Program-made: the position numbers and the translations under genes
Assembly (NCBI GenBank): GCA_964246975.1
Contig: CAXTSL010000081.1
Coordinates: forward strand, 1 to 14,410
Direction of reading: 5' to 3'
DNA length: 14,410 nucleotides
Source: Glacieibacterium sp964246975
GTDB lineage: Bacteria; Pseudomonadota; Alphaproteobacteria; Sphingomonadales; Sphingomonadaceae
Part shown: positions 5,746 through 13,264 of the stretch, one piece after another
Layout of the letters: each line of letters begins with the position of its first letter
How positions within the stretch are numbered: position 1 is the stretch's first letter
Notes under the pieces: generated by a model
Seen by the model: the letters and a program-made list of their open reading frames with translations, nothing else
Databases searched by the model: none
Told to the model about the DNA's origin: nothing

Positions 5746-8214
5746 CTAGAATGCAATCCGCAGCGCGCCCTGCACCGTCGACGGGGCACCGACCGAATAG
5801 GTCGGGAAGCCGCCGGTGATCGTGCTGCCGTTCGACGCGATGATGTTGGTGGCGTTGGTCTGGCTGCTGATGTTGCCGAGGTACTTCTCGCTGAACAGGT
5901 TCGACCAGTTGAGCTGGAGATACGAACCGCGCAGGCCGAGCTTGTCGAGCTTGTAGCGCGCGTTGAGGTTGACGACGGTGTAGCCCTCGGCGATCTCGTC
6001 GTTGACATCGGTCGAGAAGCGGTCGCCGACGCGCTTGAGTTCGATGCCCGCCGAGAAGATTTCGCCGCGATAGTCGGCGCGCAGGCCGAACTGGTTGCGC
6101 GGCGTCTCGACGAGCTGCTTGCCCTTGATCGGCAGGATCGTCGCGACACCGGCGGCGTTGCGGCCGAGCACGAGGTCGTTGAGCAGCTTGGTATCGGTAT
6201 AGCTGTAGGTCGCATACAGCTGCACGCCGCGCACGATCTCATAGCCGATCTGCCCGTCGAAGCCCTTGAAGCGCACCGAGCCGACGTTGCGCGCGATGTT
6301 GATGCCGAGGTCCTGGTCGAAGGCGCGAACGATGCGGTTGTTGAACTTCTGCGAGTAGGCACCGATCGAGCCGAGGACCGGGCCGCGCTGATAGCGGTAG
6401 CCGACCTCGAACAGCGTCGTCGTCTCGGGCTGGGCGTTGACGATCTGCACGTCGTAGAGATCGTCGGTGCGCGGCGACGACAGGTTCTGCGAATAGCCAC
6501 CGAAGATCATATGGCCTTGGGCGGGCTGGAGGCTGACGCCGACGTTGGGCAAGATCTTGTCGTACTTGACCGTCGCGGTGAACAGGCCGCGTGCGTTGTT
6601 GTAGGCAGCCGTCGGTGCCGCCGGATTGAAAACCGAGATCGTCGAGGGGTTCTGCGCCGAGCAGTACGCGAAGCCCGCCGACGTGGTATAGCAATACTGG
6701 TTGAGCTCGCGCTTGAAGAAGGGTGCGCGCACGCCGAGGCTGACGGTGATCAGGTCGTTAAGGAAGGTGCCGCGATACTCACCCGAGAACTGGTTGAGCA
6801 GCGCCACCGACTTGCGGTCGCGGGTCTGGAAGGTCGTACCGTCGAGCGTCAGGATCTTGGTGCCGTTGCGACCGCCGAAGACGTTGGTCGGGTTGCCGTT
6901 GGCATCGAGATAGGTGAACTCGCCGGTCTGGCGGTGGCGGGCATCGTCGCGGCTGTAGGCGACGCGGATGCGGTTGGTGTCGTTGATCTCATAGATCAGC
7001 GAGGTGTTGATGCCGTAGCGGTTGGTGTTGGTGTTGTTCGGACGATAGAGGCGGATGTTGTCGAGCACATCGCCGTCGCCGTTGAGGTCGACGCCGGGCT
7101 GCGCCGCCAAAGCCGTCGCCGGATTGAAACGCGTACCCTGAAGCCGCTGGTCCTTCTCCGAGACGATCTCGTTGCCGCCGCCGTTGGCGAGCACATACTG
7201 ATATGACGGATCGACCGTCAGGATCAGGCCATCGGCGAGGGTGAAGCGGCCCTGCGCGCGGATGTTGCCCGTGTCGGACGGATTGATGAACAGGTTGTAG
7301 TAGCCGCTGTCGACACCGATCGTCGTGCCGCCGCAGGGCTGGAACGCCGCGAGGCTCTCGTTCTGCACCGTGCCGGCGCCTGCGGTCGGACGCGGGCAGA
7401 AGTCGAGGCGGTCGATCGCGGCGTTCTGCTGGAACTCGGACTTGCGCAGGTTGCGATAGAAATTGTTGCGGTTGCGGTTGTAGTTGCCGATGACGCTGAC
7501 GAAGTCGCCGCTGTCGCCGATCGGCTGATAGACGCGGAAGTTGCCCTGGTACTTTTCGAGGCTGCCCGGACCCTTGAACTTGTCGTACTTCGTGTACGAC
7601 CCCGAGATGAAGGCGCTGGTCTTCCACGGACCGAACTCGCCGCTGTTGAGCAGGACGATGCCGCGGCGGTAATTCTCTTCGCCGTACTGGCCCTGGATGA
7701 AGCCGCCGAACTCGCGGCTCGGCTTGATCGTGATGTAGTTGATCGTGCCGCCGGTCGACGAGGCGGTCGGGCTGTCGACGTCGGTCGTGCCGACGTTGAC
7801 GACGGCGCGCTCGATCAGCTCCGAATCGAGCTGCTGGTTCGAGAAGATCGCATAGTTGCCGCTGTCGTTGAGCGGGATACCGTCCTGAAGCAGTGCGATG
7901 CGGTTGCCGTCGAGGCCGCGCAGGCGAAGGTTGCCGCCCGAGTTGCCGTAAGGGTCGTTGTTCACGAAGTTGAGGCCGGGGGTGAGGTTGAGCGTGTCGA
8001 GGATCGACTGACCGGGGGCCTTCGACTCGATATAGTCCTTGCCGACGGTCGCGCGCTGCTTGGGCACGCTCTCGGCATTGATGATGCCAGGGATGCGCTT
8101 CGACGCGGTGACGATGATTTCCTCGAGCTCCTGCGAACCGGTGGACTGCGCCAATGCGCCCGTCGGGATGGCTACCATCGCGGTCAGCGCGCAGCCCAGG
8201 CGAAGATTCCGCAT
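5746..8214 (-). CDS. TonB-dependent outer-membrane receptor
   Basis: This 822-residue outer-membrane transporter uses TonB-ExbBD energy to import a large or scarce solute. Residues 1-22 are a signal peptide ending ALA, cut before QSTG. A TonB box follows (EEIIVTASKR, residues 31-40). The plug domain spans ~45-170, with SILDTLNLTPGLNF and LRLRGLDGNRIALLQDG. The rest is a 22-strand-type beta-barrel ending in the C-terminal Phe (LRIAF) used for BAM recognition. Two cysteine pairs lie in barrel loops, at FCPRPTAG...FQPCGG and QYCYTTSAGFAYC, and are likely disulfides. ATG 8214 fits the signal peptide and has an AGAGGA ribosome site nine bases upstream. No neighbouring gene reveals the substrate: there is no periplasmic binding protein, ABC transporter or sigma/anti-sigma pair. 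A candidate Pho box upstream (8306-8345) suggests a phosphate-containing substrate or phosphate-starvation control. Siderophore uptake is the other common possibility. Confidence 0.95.
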   Translation of the reverse strand: MRNLRLGCALTAMVAIPTGALAQSTGSQELEEIIVTASKRIPGIINAESVPKQRATVGKDYIESKAPGQSILDTLNLTPGLNFVNNDPYGNSGGNLRLRGLDGNRIALLQDGIPLNDSGNYAIFSNQQLDSELIERAVVNVGTTDVDSPTASSTGGTINYITIKPSREFGGFIQGQYGEENYRRGIVLLNSGEFGPWKTSAFISGSYTKYDKFKGPGSLEKYQGNFRVYQPIGDSGDFVSVIGNYNRNRNNFYRNLRKSEFQQNAAIDRLDFCPRPTAGAGTVQNESLAAFQPCGGTTIGVDSGYYNLFINPSDTGNIRAQGRFTLADGLILTVDPSYQYVLANGGGNEIVSEKDQRLQGTRFNPATALAAQPGVDLNGDGDVLDNIRLYRPNNTNTNRYGINTSLIYEINDTNRIRVAYSRDDARHRQTGEFTYLDANGNPTNVFGGRNGTKILTLDGTTFQTRDRKSVALLNQFSGEYRGTFLNDLITVSLGVRAPFFKRELNQYCYTTSAGFAYCSAQNPSTISVFNPAAPTAAYNNARGLFTATVKYDKILPNVGVSLQPAQGHMIFGGYSQNLSSPRTDDLYDVQIVNAQPETTTLFEVGYRYQRGPVLGSIGAYSQKFNNRIVRAFDQDLGINIARNVGSVRFKGFDGQIGYEIVRGVQLYATYSYTDTKLLNDLVLGRNAAGVATILPIKGKQLVETPRNQFGLRADYRGEIFSAGIELKRVGDRFSTDVNDEIAEGYTVVNLNARYKLDKLGLRGSYLQLNWSNLFSEKYLGNISSQTNATNIIASNGSTITGGFPTYSVGAPSTVQGALRIAF

Positions 8215-8223
8215 GTCTTTCAG

Positions 8224-8243
8224 TCCTCTAGATGGAAAAGAGG
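8224..8243 (-). promoter_or_regulatory. Ribosome site of the TonB receptor inside a small hairpin
   Basis: On the - strand the leader reads CCTCT (8243-8239), a 9-base loop, then AGAGG (8229-8225), which is the ribosome site for ATG 8214. A five-pair stem could partly hide the site. It is weak and could be chance. Confidence 0.3.
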
Positions 8244-8305
8244 CCGCGAGACCTGTTGTCCCGCCGCCCAACCCCGAATCGATGCCCCGTTACTGACGCG
8301 GCTAT

Positions 8306-8345
8306 ATGACAGTTGCACGACAATGGGATGCGGCGTTTGTGACAG
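8306..8345 (-). promoter_or_regulatory. Candidate Pho box upstream of the TonB receptor
   Basis: On the - strand the core reads TTGTCGT-GCAA-CTGTCAT (8323-8306). Against the classic PhoB site, two CTGTCAT heptamers 4 bases apart, it matches 12 of 14 heptamer positions. A further CTGTCAC lies at 8345-8339, exactly 33 bases (three 11-base units) upstream in the same register; the heptamer between them (8334-8328) matches poorly. This layout resembles a tandem Pho box. A weak -10-like AGTAAC (8294-8289) follows 11 bases downstream of the core, about where PhoB-dependent promoters place it. It lies ~92 bases before the receptor start and in no gene. Confidence 0.5.
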
Positions 8346-8365
8346 CGCACGGACGGCGCGCCGCG

Positions 8366-8383
8366 TGTTGCGTTGCAGCAACA
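8366..8383. terminator. Small hairpin just downstream of fabZ
   Basis: TGTTGC (8366-8371) pairs with GCAACA (8378-8383) around a 6-base loop, 16-33 bases after the fabZ stop on the - strand. It is the only compact stem at the end of the dxr-fabZ unit. With six pairs and no T tract, it is a weak terminator call. Confidence 0.3.
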
Positions 8384-8398
8384 GTCCGCCCGCGCCGA

Positions 8399-8875
8399 TC
8401 AGGCGGGGGCGTTGGCGATCATCGCGGTGAAGCGCGCTTCGGCGACGGTCTTGTCGGCGACGACAGCGCGTCCGGCGAACTTGCAGACGGTGGCGCGGCG
8501 CTGGATGAATTCGACGTGGAGTTCCATCAGGCAGCCCGGCTCGACGGGGGCGCGAAACTTCGCCTCCTCGATCGCCATGAAATAGACGAGCTTGCCCGAG
8601 CCTTCGAGATTCATCGACTTGATCGCCAGTACCCCGGCGGTCTGCGCCAAGGCTTCGACGATCAGTACGCCGGGCATGATCGGGCGATCGGGGAAATGCC
8701 CGGCGAAAAAGGGTTCGTTGATCGTCACCGCCTTGATGCCGCGCGCCGACCTGTCGGGGACGATGTCCTCGACGCGGTCGACGAGCAGCATCGGGAAGCG
8801 GTGCGGGATCAGCCGCATCACCGCGCGCACGTCGACGGCGGCGAGGGCCGTCGGCGCGGGCGCGGTGTCGCTCAT
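8399..8875 (-). CDS. fabZ: FabZ, 3-hydroxyacyl-ACP dehydratase
   Basis: This 158-residue hotdog-fold enzyme removes water from 3-hydroxyacyl-ACP to give trans-2-enoyl-ACP in the cytoplasmic type II fatty-acid synthesis cycle. The catalytic histidine is His25 in IPHRFPMLLVDR, and the acidic partner is Glu74 in PGVLIVEALAQTAG. GHFPDRPIMPGV, the usual FabZ signature, is complete. The start is ATG 8875, 11 bases after the skp stop, so it belongs to the dxr-rseP-bamA-skp operon. The usual neighbours lpxD (before) and lpxA, lpxB (after) are missing. FabA is excluded by the shorter length and motif wording. Confidence 0.96.
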   Translation of the reverse strand: MSDTAPAPTALAAVDVRAVMRLIPHRFPMLLVDRVEDIVPDRSARGIKAVTINEPFFAGHFPDRPIMPGVLIVEALAQTAGVLAIKSMNLEGSGKLVYFMAIEEAKFRAPVEPGCLMELHVEFIQRRATVCKFAGRAVVADKTVAEARFTAMIANAPA

Positions 8876-8886
8876 CGCGGTCCCGC

Positions 8887-9462
8887 TTACTTGGCGGGCG
8901 CGGCGGCGGGCGTCGCGGTCGACACGCGCGGCAGCGACTTGTCGAGACGCGCGACGACATCGGGCGTCACGTCGAGCGCCGCGATGTGCTGCAGCGTCGC
9001 GCCCTCGGCGAGGACGATCGACGCACCGCGCTCCTTCATGACGGTCGAGATGATCGGCTGCGCGGCCTCGTTGAGCTGCTTGAGCACCGACTGGCGCGAG
9101 GCCTGGAAGTCGGCGTCGCGCTTGGCGAGGTCGGCCTCCTCCTTCTGCTTGCGCGCACCGTAATCCTTGACCTTGGTCTGCCACGCCGCGATCACGGCAG
9201 GCGTCGCGCCCTGCGCGGGCTGCGTCTTGCCGAGCGCCTGCTCCTCCGCACCGAACTGCGTGCGCAGCGACTGGAGGCGCGCCTGGATGCCGTCGGCACG
9301 CGTCTTGAGCTCGGCCTGCGCCTGGCGACCGGCTGCCGACGTCGTGAACACCTTGTCCATGTCGACGAGGACGATGACCGCGGCGGGCACCGTCTGCGCG
9401 GCGAGGGGTGCCGTGATGCCGAGCGTCGCGGCGAGGAGGGTGGCTTTGAGGAGGGTCTTCAT
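8887..9462 (-). CDS. skp: Skp/OmpH family periplasmic chaperone
   Basis: This 191-residue protein has a signal peptide in residues 1-22 (MKTLLKATLLAATLG, then PLAA, cut before QT). The mature part starts with the short beta-strand VIVLVDMDKVFTTSAAG typical of OmpH, and continues with a long helical arm rich in Lys, Glu, Gln and Ala (residues ~42-140) that forms the coiled-coil tentacles of the trimer. The C-terminal beta-part includes GASIVLAEGA. An Ala/Pro tail of about 12 residues ends the protein. Skp holds unfolded outer-membrane proteins in the periplasm and delivers them to BamA, whose gene lies directly upstream. ATG 9462 shares one base with the bamA stop (TGATG), implying coupled translation. 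The longer open frame is bamA read out of frame. Confidence 0.9.
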   Translation of the reverse strand: MKTLLKATLLAATLGITAPLAAQTVPAAVIVLVDMDKVFTTSAAGRQAQAELKTRADGIQARLQSLRTQFGAEEQALGKTQPAQGATPAVIAAWQTKVKDYGARKQKEEADLAKRDADFQASRQSVLKQLNEAAQPIISTVMKERGASIVLAEGATLQHIAALDVTPDVVARLDKSLPRVSTATPAAAPAK

Positions 9463-12026
9463 CAGAATTGGGTTCCTACGTTGAATTGGAAGAGTTGGGT
9501 GTCGTCGCCGTCTTTCTTGATCAAGGCCTTGGCGAGGTCGAAGCGGAACGGGCCGAACGGCGAGTTCCACGACACGCCCGCGCCGACCGACAGGCGCGGA
9601 CTGGGCGTGTCGCCCTTGAAGAATTCGCGGAACCCCGCCGACCCGGTCGAGCCGTCGTTCGCCGCGCAGTTGAGTGCCGCGGGCAGCTGCGTGACGCCGG
9701 GCGGCGGCTGCTGGCAGCTGAGGATCGGCGTCGCGACACCGAACACCGCGCCCGCGTCCATGAAGATCGACGGTCGCAGCCCAAGTTCCGAACCCGCCGC
9801 ACCGAGGGGAATTTGGAGTTCGAGACGACCACGATAATAGGCGCGCCCACCGATAGCATCGTCGGTGAAGCTGTTCTTGTCGGTGATGATCGTGCCGTCG
9901 GCGGCGAGGCCGTAGCGCAACACGCGCGGGCCAACGCCGCGAATCTTGAAGCCGCGGATCTGCGGCTCGCCGAGGAAGAAGCGGTCGTTGATGCGGATGC
10001 GGTCCTGGCCGGGCGCGAGATTGCCCTTGTCGTAACCCCAGATATAGCCCGCCTCGCCGCCGACGTTGAGCACGAAGCCCGATCCGAACAGCGCATAATA
10101 CCAGTCGTAAGTGCCGCGCGTGCGCAGATACTTGACCCCGCCGCCGACGCCCGCAAGGTCCTGGCTGAGCGTGAAGCGCTGCCCCGAACTCGGTCGCAGG
10201 CGGTTGTTGACGTTGTCGTAAATCACGCTGTAGCCGACCGACGAGGTCGTGCGCTTGCCGATCGAATCGCACAGGTACCGCCCGGCCAGCAGCGGATCGC
10301 AGACGCCGTTGGTGAAATAGACGCTGTCGAGAGTGATCTCGTCGAGGCTGAGGCCGTAGCGCACCGACGCCGCCCAATATTCGGTGATCGGGAAGCCGGC
10401 GCGCAACTGCCCGCCGGTGGTGATCGCCTTATAGGTCGTGTCGCGGTCGTTGCCGTTGCCGGTGTAGCGGAACGACCGCTGATCGCGACGGAACAGGTCG
10501 AAACCGAGCGCGATGTTGCGCCCGAACAGATACGGCTCGGTAAACCCCGCCTCGACCGACTTGGAATAGCTCGAGATGTTGGCCGACGCGCGCAACTCCT
10601 GCCCCAGCCCGCGGAAGTTGCGCTGCTGCACCGACAGGCTGAGGATGAAGCGCTCAAGGCTCGAAAAACCCGCCGACACCTGGATCGCGCCGGTCGGCTT
10701 TTCCTGCACATTGGCTTCGAGGACGACCTTGTCGGGGGCCGACCCGGGCTTTTGCTCGATGTCGAACTTCTCCTGGAAGAAGCCGAGGCCCTGGATGCGG
10801 TCACGCGTCCGCTTGACCTTGAAGCTGTTGAAGGCATCCCCCTCGGCCAGCCGGAACTCGCGTCGCACGACGCTGTCGCGGGTCAGGGTGTTGCCGTTGA
10901 TGTTGATCCGCTCGACATAGTTGCGCGCCGCCTCGTTGATACCGAAGGTGACGTTCATCTCGCGCTTGTCTTTGTCGCGGTCGAACTGCGGGCGTACCTC
11001 GGCGAAGGCATAGCCGAGCAGTCCGGCAGTCTCGCTGAGCAGGTCGACCGAATTCTCGATCTTCTGCGCGTTATACCAGTCGCCGGGCTGGATCTTGATC
11101 AGCGGGCGGAAATCCTTGGGCTTGATGTCGCGGATCTGGCTGTCGAGTTCGACCTTGCCGAACTTGTAGCGCTCGCCCTCCTCGACGACATAGGTGACGA
11201 TGAAATCCTTGCGGTCCGGCGTCAGCTCGGCGATCGACGACACGACGCGGAAGTCGGCGTAGCCGGCGGTCAGATAGAATTGCCGCAGTTTCTGCTGGTC
11301 GTACGCCAGCCGGTCGGGGTCGTAGGTATCCTGCGAGGTGAACAGCCGCCACGGCCGCGCCTGCCGCGTCGCCATCGCGCCGCGCAGTGCGCCGTCGCCG
11401 AATTTGGTGTTGCCGAGAATGTTGATCTGGCGGACCTTGGACTTGTTGCCCTCGCGGATTTCGAAGACGAGATCGACGCGGTTCTGGTCGAGCTGGACGA
11501 TCTTGGGCTCGACCGATGCCGCGAAACGACCGCCACGACGATAGAGTTCGAGGATACGCGCGACATCGGCGCGGGCCTTGGAGCGCGTGAAAATCTGCCG
11601 TGGCGCGACACGAATTTCCTCGCGGATCTTCTCTTCCTTGATGCGCTTGGCACCCTCGACGAGGATCCGGTTGATCACCGGGTTTTCCTTGATCTCGACG
11701 ATCAGCGTACCGGCATCGTCGCGGATCGTCACGTCGGCGAACAACTCGCTGGCGTAAAGATCCTTGAGCGCCTTATCGAGCCGCTCGCGATCGTAGGCGT
11801 CGCCGGTCTCGAGGCCGATGTACGAACGCACCGTCTCGGGCTCGAGCCGCTCGGTGCCGCGAATGATGACGGCGCGCACGGTGGTCGCCTGAACCGGCGG
11901 CGCGGCGACGGGAACCGCCGCGACCGCCGGAGCCGCTTGCGCCAGCGCCGGCGCGGCACCGAGGCCCGAGCCGAGCGCCGTGCCGAGCAGGAGGAAAGGG
12001 GTCAGCCGGCGCGCGCGCCGCAGCAT
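9462..12026 (-). CDS. bamA: BamA, outer-membrane protein assembly factor (Omp85)
   Basis: This 854-residue core subunit of the BAM complex folds beta-barrel proteins into the outer membrane. A signal peptide covers residues 1-29 (ending APALA), followed by an Ala/Pro/Val linker of about 17 residues. Five POTRA domains span ~47-435, the first starting VRAVIIRGTERLEPETV. The 16-strand barrel follows, with the Omp85 IRGF motif at residues 690-693 and a C-terminal Phe (NVGTQF). Two cysteine pairs occur in predicted loops (VCDPLLAGRYLC, and SCQQPPPG...LNC). ATG 12026 gives a clean signal peptide; GTG 12047, seven codons earlier and with a GGGCGGGA stretch before it, is a real alternative start. 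It lies between rseP and skp, the standard order. TamA is excluded by the number of POTRAs and the neighbours. Confidence 0.97.
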   Translation of the reverse strand: MLRRARRLTPFLLLGTALGSGLGAAPALAQAAPAVAAVPVAAPPVQATTVRAVIIRGTERLEPETVRSYIGLETGDAYDRERLDKALKDLYASELFADVTIRDDAGTLIVEIKENPVINRILVEGAKRIKEEKIREEIRVAPRQIFTRSKARADVARILELYRRGGRFAASVEPKIVQLDQNRVDLVFEIREGNKSKVRQINILGNTKFGDGALRGAMATRQARPWRLFTSQDTYDPDRLAYDQQKLRQFYLTAGYADFRVVSSIAELTPDRKDFIVTYVVEEGERYKFGKVELDSQIRDIKPKDFRPLIKIQPGDWYNAQKIENSVDLLSETAGLLGYAFAEVRPQFDRDKDKREMNVTFGINEAARNYVERININGNTLTRDSVVRREFRLAEGDAFNSFKVKRTRDRIQGLGFFQEKFDIEQKPGSAPDKVVLEANVQEKPTGAIQVSAGFSSLERFILSLSVQQRNFRGLGQELRASANISSYSKSVEAGFTEPYLFGRNIALGFDLFRRDQRSFRYTGNGNDRDTTYKAITTGGQLRAGFPITEYWAASVRYGLSLDEITLDSVYFTNGVCDPLLAGRYLCDSIGKRTTSSVGYSVIYDNVNNRLRPSSGQRFTLSQDLAGVGGGVKYLRTRGTYDWYYALFGSGFVLNVGGEAGYIWGYDKGNLAPGQDRIRINDRFFLGEPQIRGFKIRGVGPRVLRYGLAADGTIITDKNSFTDDAIGGRAYYRGRLELQIPLGAAGSELGLRPSIFMDAGAVFGVATPILSCQQPPPGVTQLPAALNCAANDGSTGSAGFREFFKGDTPSPRLSVGAGVSWNSPFGPFRFDLAKALIKKDGDDTQLFQFNVGTQF

Positions 12027-12095
12027 CGACCCTGGCAATGAATTCACGCGTGTCCCGCCCTTCAACCCTGTCGTCCGTACTTGCCGCCCGTCCGA

Positions 12096-12120
12096 GGCCC
12101 CGTTCGAAAACGGTTGGGCC
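12096..12120 (-). other. Hairpin with UUCG loop between rseP and bamA
   Basis: On the - strand CCGTT-TTCG-AACGG (12113-12100) forms a five-pair stem with a TTCG loop, extended by GGCC/GGCC (12117-12120 with 12096-12099) across a small bulge. It sits 5 bases after the rseP stop in the 98-base gap before bamA. It could tune read-through or protect the rseP mRNA end. There is no T tract. Confidence 0.4.
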
Positions 12121-12124
12121 CCCC

Positions 12125-13264
12125 TCAGCCGAGCAACCCCGTCAGATGCTTCCACACGCCGACCGACCCGAGGTCGTTGAAGGTCAGCACGACCATCAGC
12201 GAGATCAACGCCGCAAAGCCCGACATGAACGCCCATTGCTGGACGCGCTCGCCAAGCGGGCGACGCCGGATCGCTTCGAGCGCGTAGAGGAACAGATGCC
12301 CGCCGTCCAGCATCGGGATGGGCAGCAGGTTGATGAAACCGAGATTGATCGAAATGAGCGCGATGAATTCGACGAGATTGGGCAGCCCGAGCGACGCCTG
12401 CTGACCCGATAGCTGCGCCATCTTGATCGGCCCGCCCATCTGGTCAAGCGGGCGGCGGCCGCTGACGACCTGCCACAGCCCGACCAGCGAGGACTTGGTA
12501 ATCTCGACGGTATGCACGGCAGCGGCGGGTAGGGCGGCAAATACGCCGAGCCGCTCGTAACGCGCCGGGCCGCTCTGGATGCCGAGACGGCCGATCTGGT
12601 AGCGATTTCCGAAACGGTCCGTCTCGTAAAGCACCTTGGGGGTGACTTCGACGGTGCGCGTCGTGCTGCCCCGTTCGAGGCGCAGCGTCAGCGGCTCGCC
12701 GACGTCGATGGCGATGCGCGCACTGACCTGCTCGAACCGCTCGACACGCGCCCCGTCGATGGCGACGATGCGGTCGCCCGCGGCGATGCCCGCCGCCGCC
12801 GCGCGTCCCGCCGGATCGACGCGCCCGACAACCGACGGAGTTAGCGGCGCGCCATAGGTCATGAAGAACCCGGCGAAGATCGCGATCGCCAGTGCGAAAT
12901 TGGTCAGCGGACCGGCCGCCGTGATCAGCGCCTTCTGCCACAGCGGTGCGAAGTGGAAGAGGCCTGCGCGCTGGTCGACCGGCGTATCGTCGATGTCGGG
13001 CGCGGTTTCGCTTGCGGCGTTAAGGTCGCCTGCAAACTTGACGTAGCCGCCGAGCGGCAGCCAGCCGAGCTTCCAGCGCGTTCCCCGGCGGTCGCTCCAG
13101 CCGAGGACCTCGCGCCCGAAGCCGATCGAGAAGGTATCGGCGCGAACGCCGCACAGGCGCGCGACGTAATAATGGCCGAACTCGTGAACGAAGACCAACA
13201 GCCCGATGACGCAGACGAAAACGCCTGCCGTGTAAAGGATGCCGGGCTGCGCGACGACGGTCAT
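12125..13264 (-). CDS. rseP: RseP, site-2 intramembrane zinc metalloprotease
   Basis: This 379-residue inner-membrane protease cuts substrates within the membrane; in other bacteria these are anti-sigma factors and leftover signal peptides. The zinc site is HEFGH (residues 27-31, catalytic Glu28) in the first membrane segment, and the third ligand is Asp320 in PIPMLDGGH. Membrane segments are also visible at ~100-125 (ALITAAGPLTNFALAIAIF) and near the C-terminus (AFMSGFAALISLMVVLTF). One PDZ domain spans ~128-205, with AAAAGIAAGDRIVAIDGARV; E. coli RseP has two. ATG 13264 shares one base with the dxr stop (TGATG), and homology starts there. The order dxr-rseP-bamA is standard. No rseA-like substrate is encoded in the window. 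Confidence 0.96.
   Translation of the reverse strand: MTVVAQPGILYTAGVFVCVIGLLVFVHEFGHYYVARLCGVRADTFSIGFGREVLGWSDRRGTRWKLGWLPLGGYVKFAGDLNAASETAPDIDDTPVDQRAGLFHFAPLWQKALITAAGPLTNFALAIAIFAGFFMTYGAPLTPSVVGRVDPAGRAAAAGIAAGDRIVAIDGARVERFEQVSARIAIDVGEPLTLRLERGSTTRTVEVTPKVLYETDRFGNRYQIGRLGIQSGPARYERLGVFAALPAAAVHTVEITKSSLVGLWQVVSGRRPLDQMGGPIKMAQLSGQQASLGLPNLVEFIALISINLGFINLLPIPMLDGGHLFLYALEAIRRRPLGERVQQWAFMSGFAALISLMVVLTFNDLGSVGVWKHLTGLLG

Noticed and set aside
6511..7206. A 231-codon open frame on the + strand within the TonB receptor
   Set aside because: It is Val/Ala/Glu/Asp-rich antisense of the barrel region, without motifs.
8215..8398. A simple sigma-70 promoter for the TonB receptor
   Set aside because: TATAGC and TTGTCG are present but only 11 bases apart, so they do not form a -35/-10 pair. 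The Pho box reading explains the same bases better.
9468..12041. An 857-codon open frame on the + strand opposite bamA
   Set aside because: It is a mirror of bamA in GC-rich DNA where antisense frames lack stops. The product is a repetitive Glu/Arg/Ala-rich sequence with no family motif, while bamA has all its signatures.
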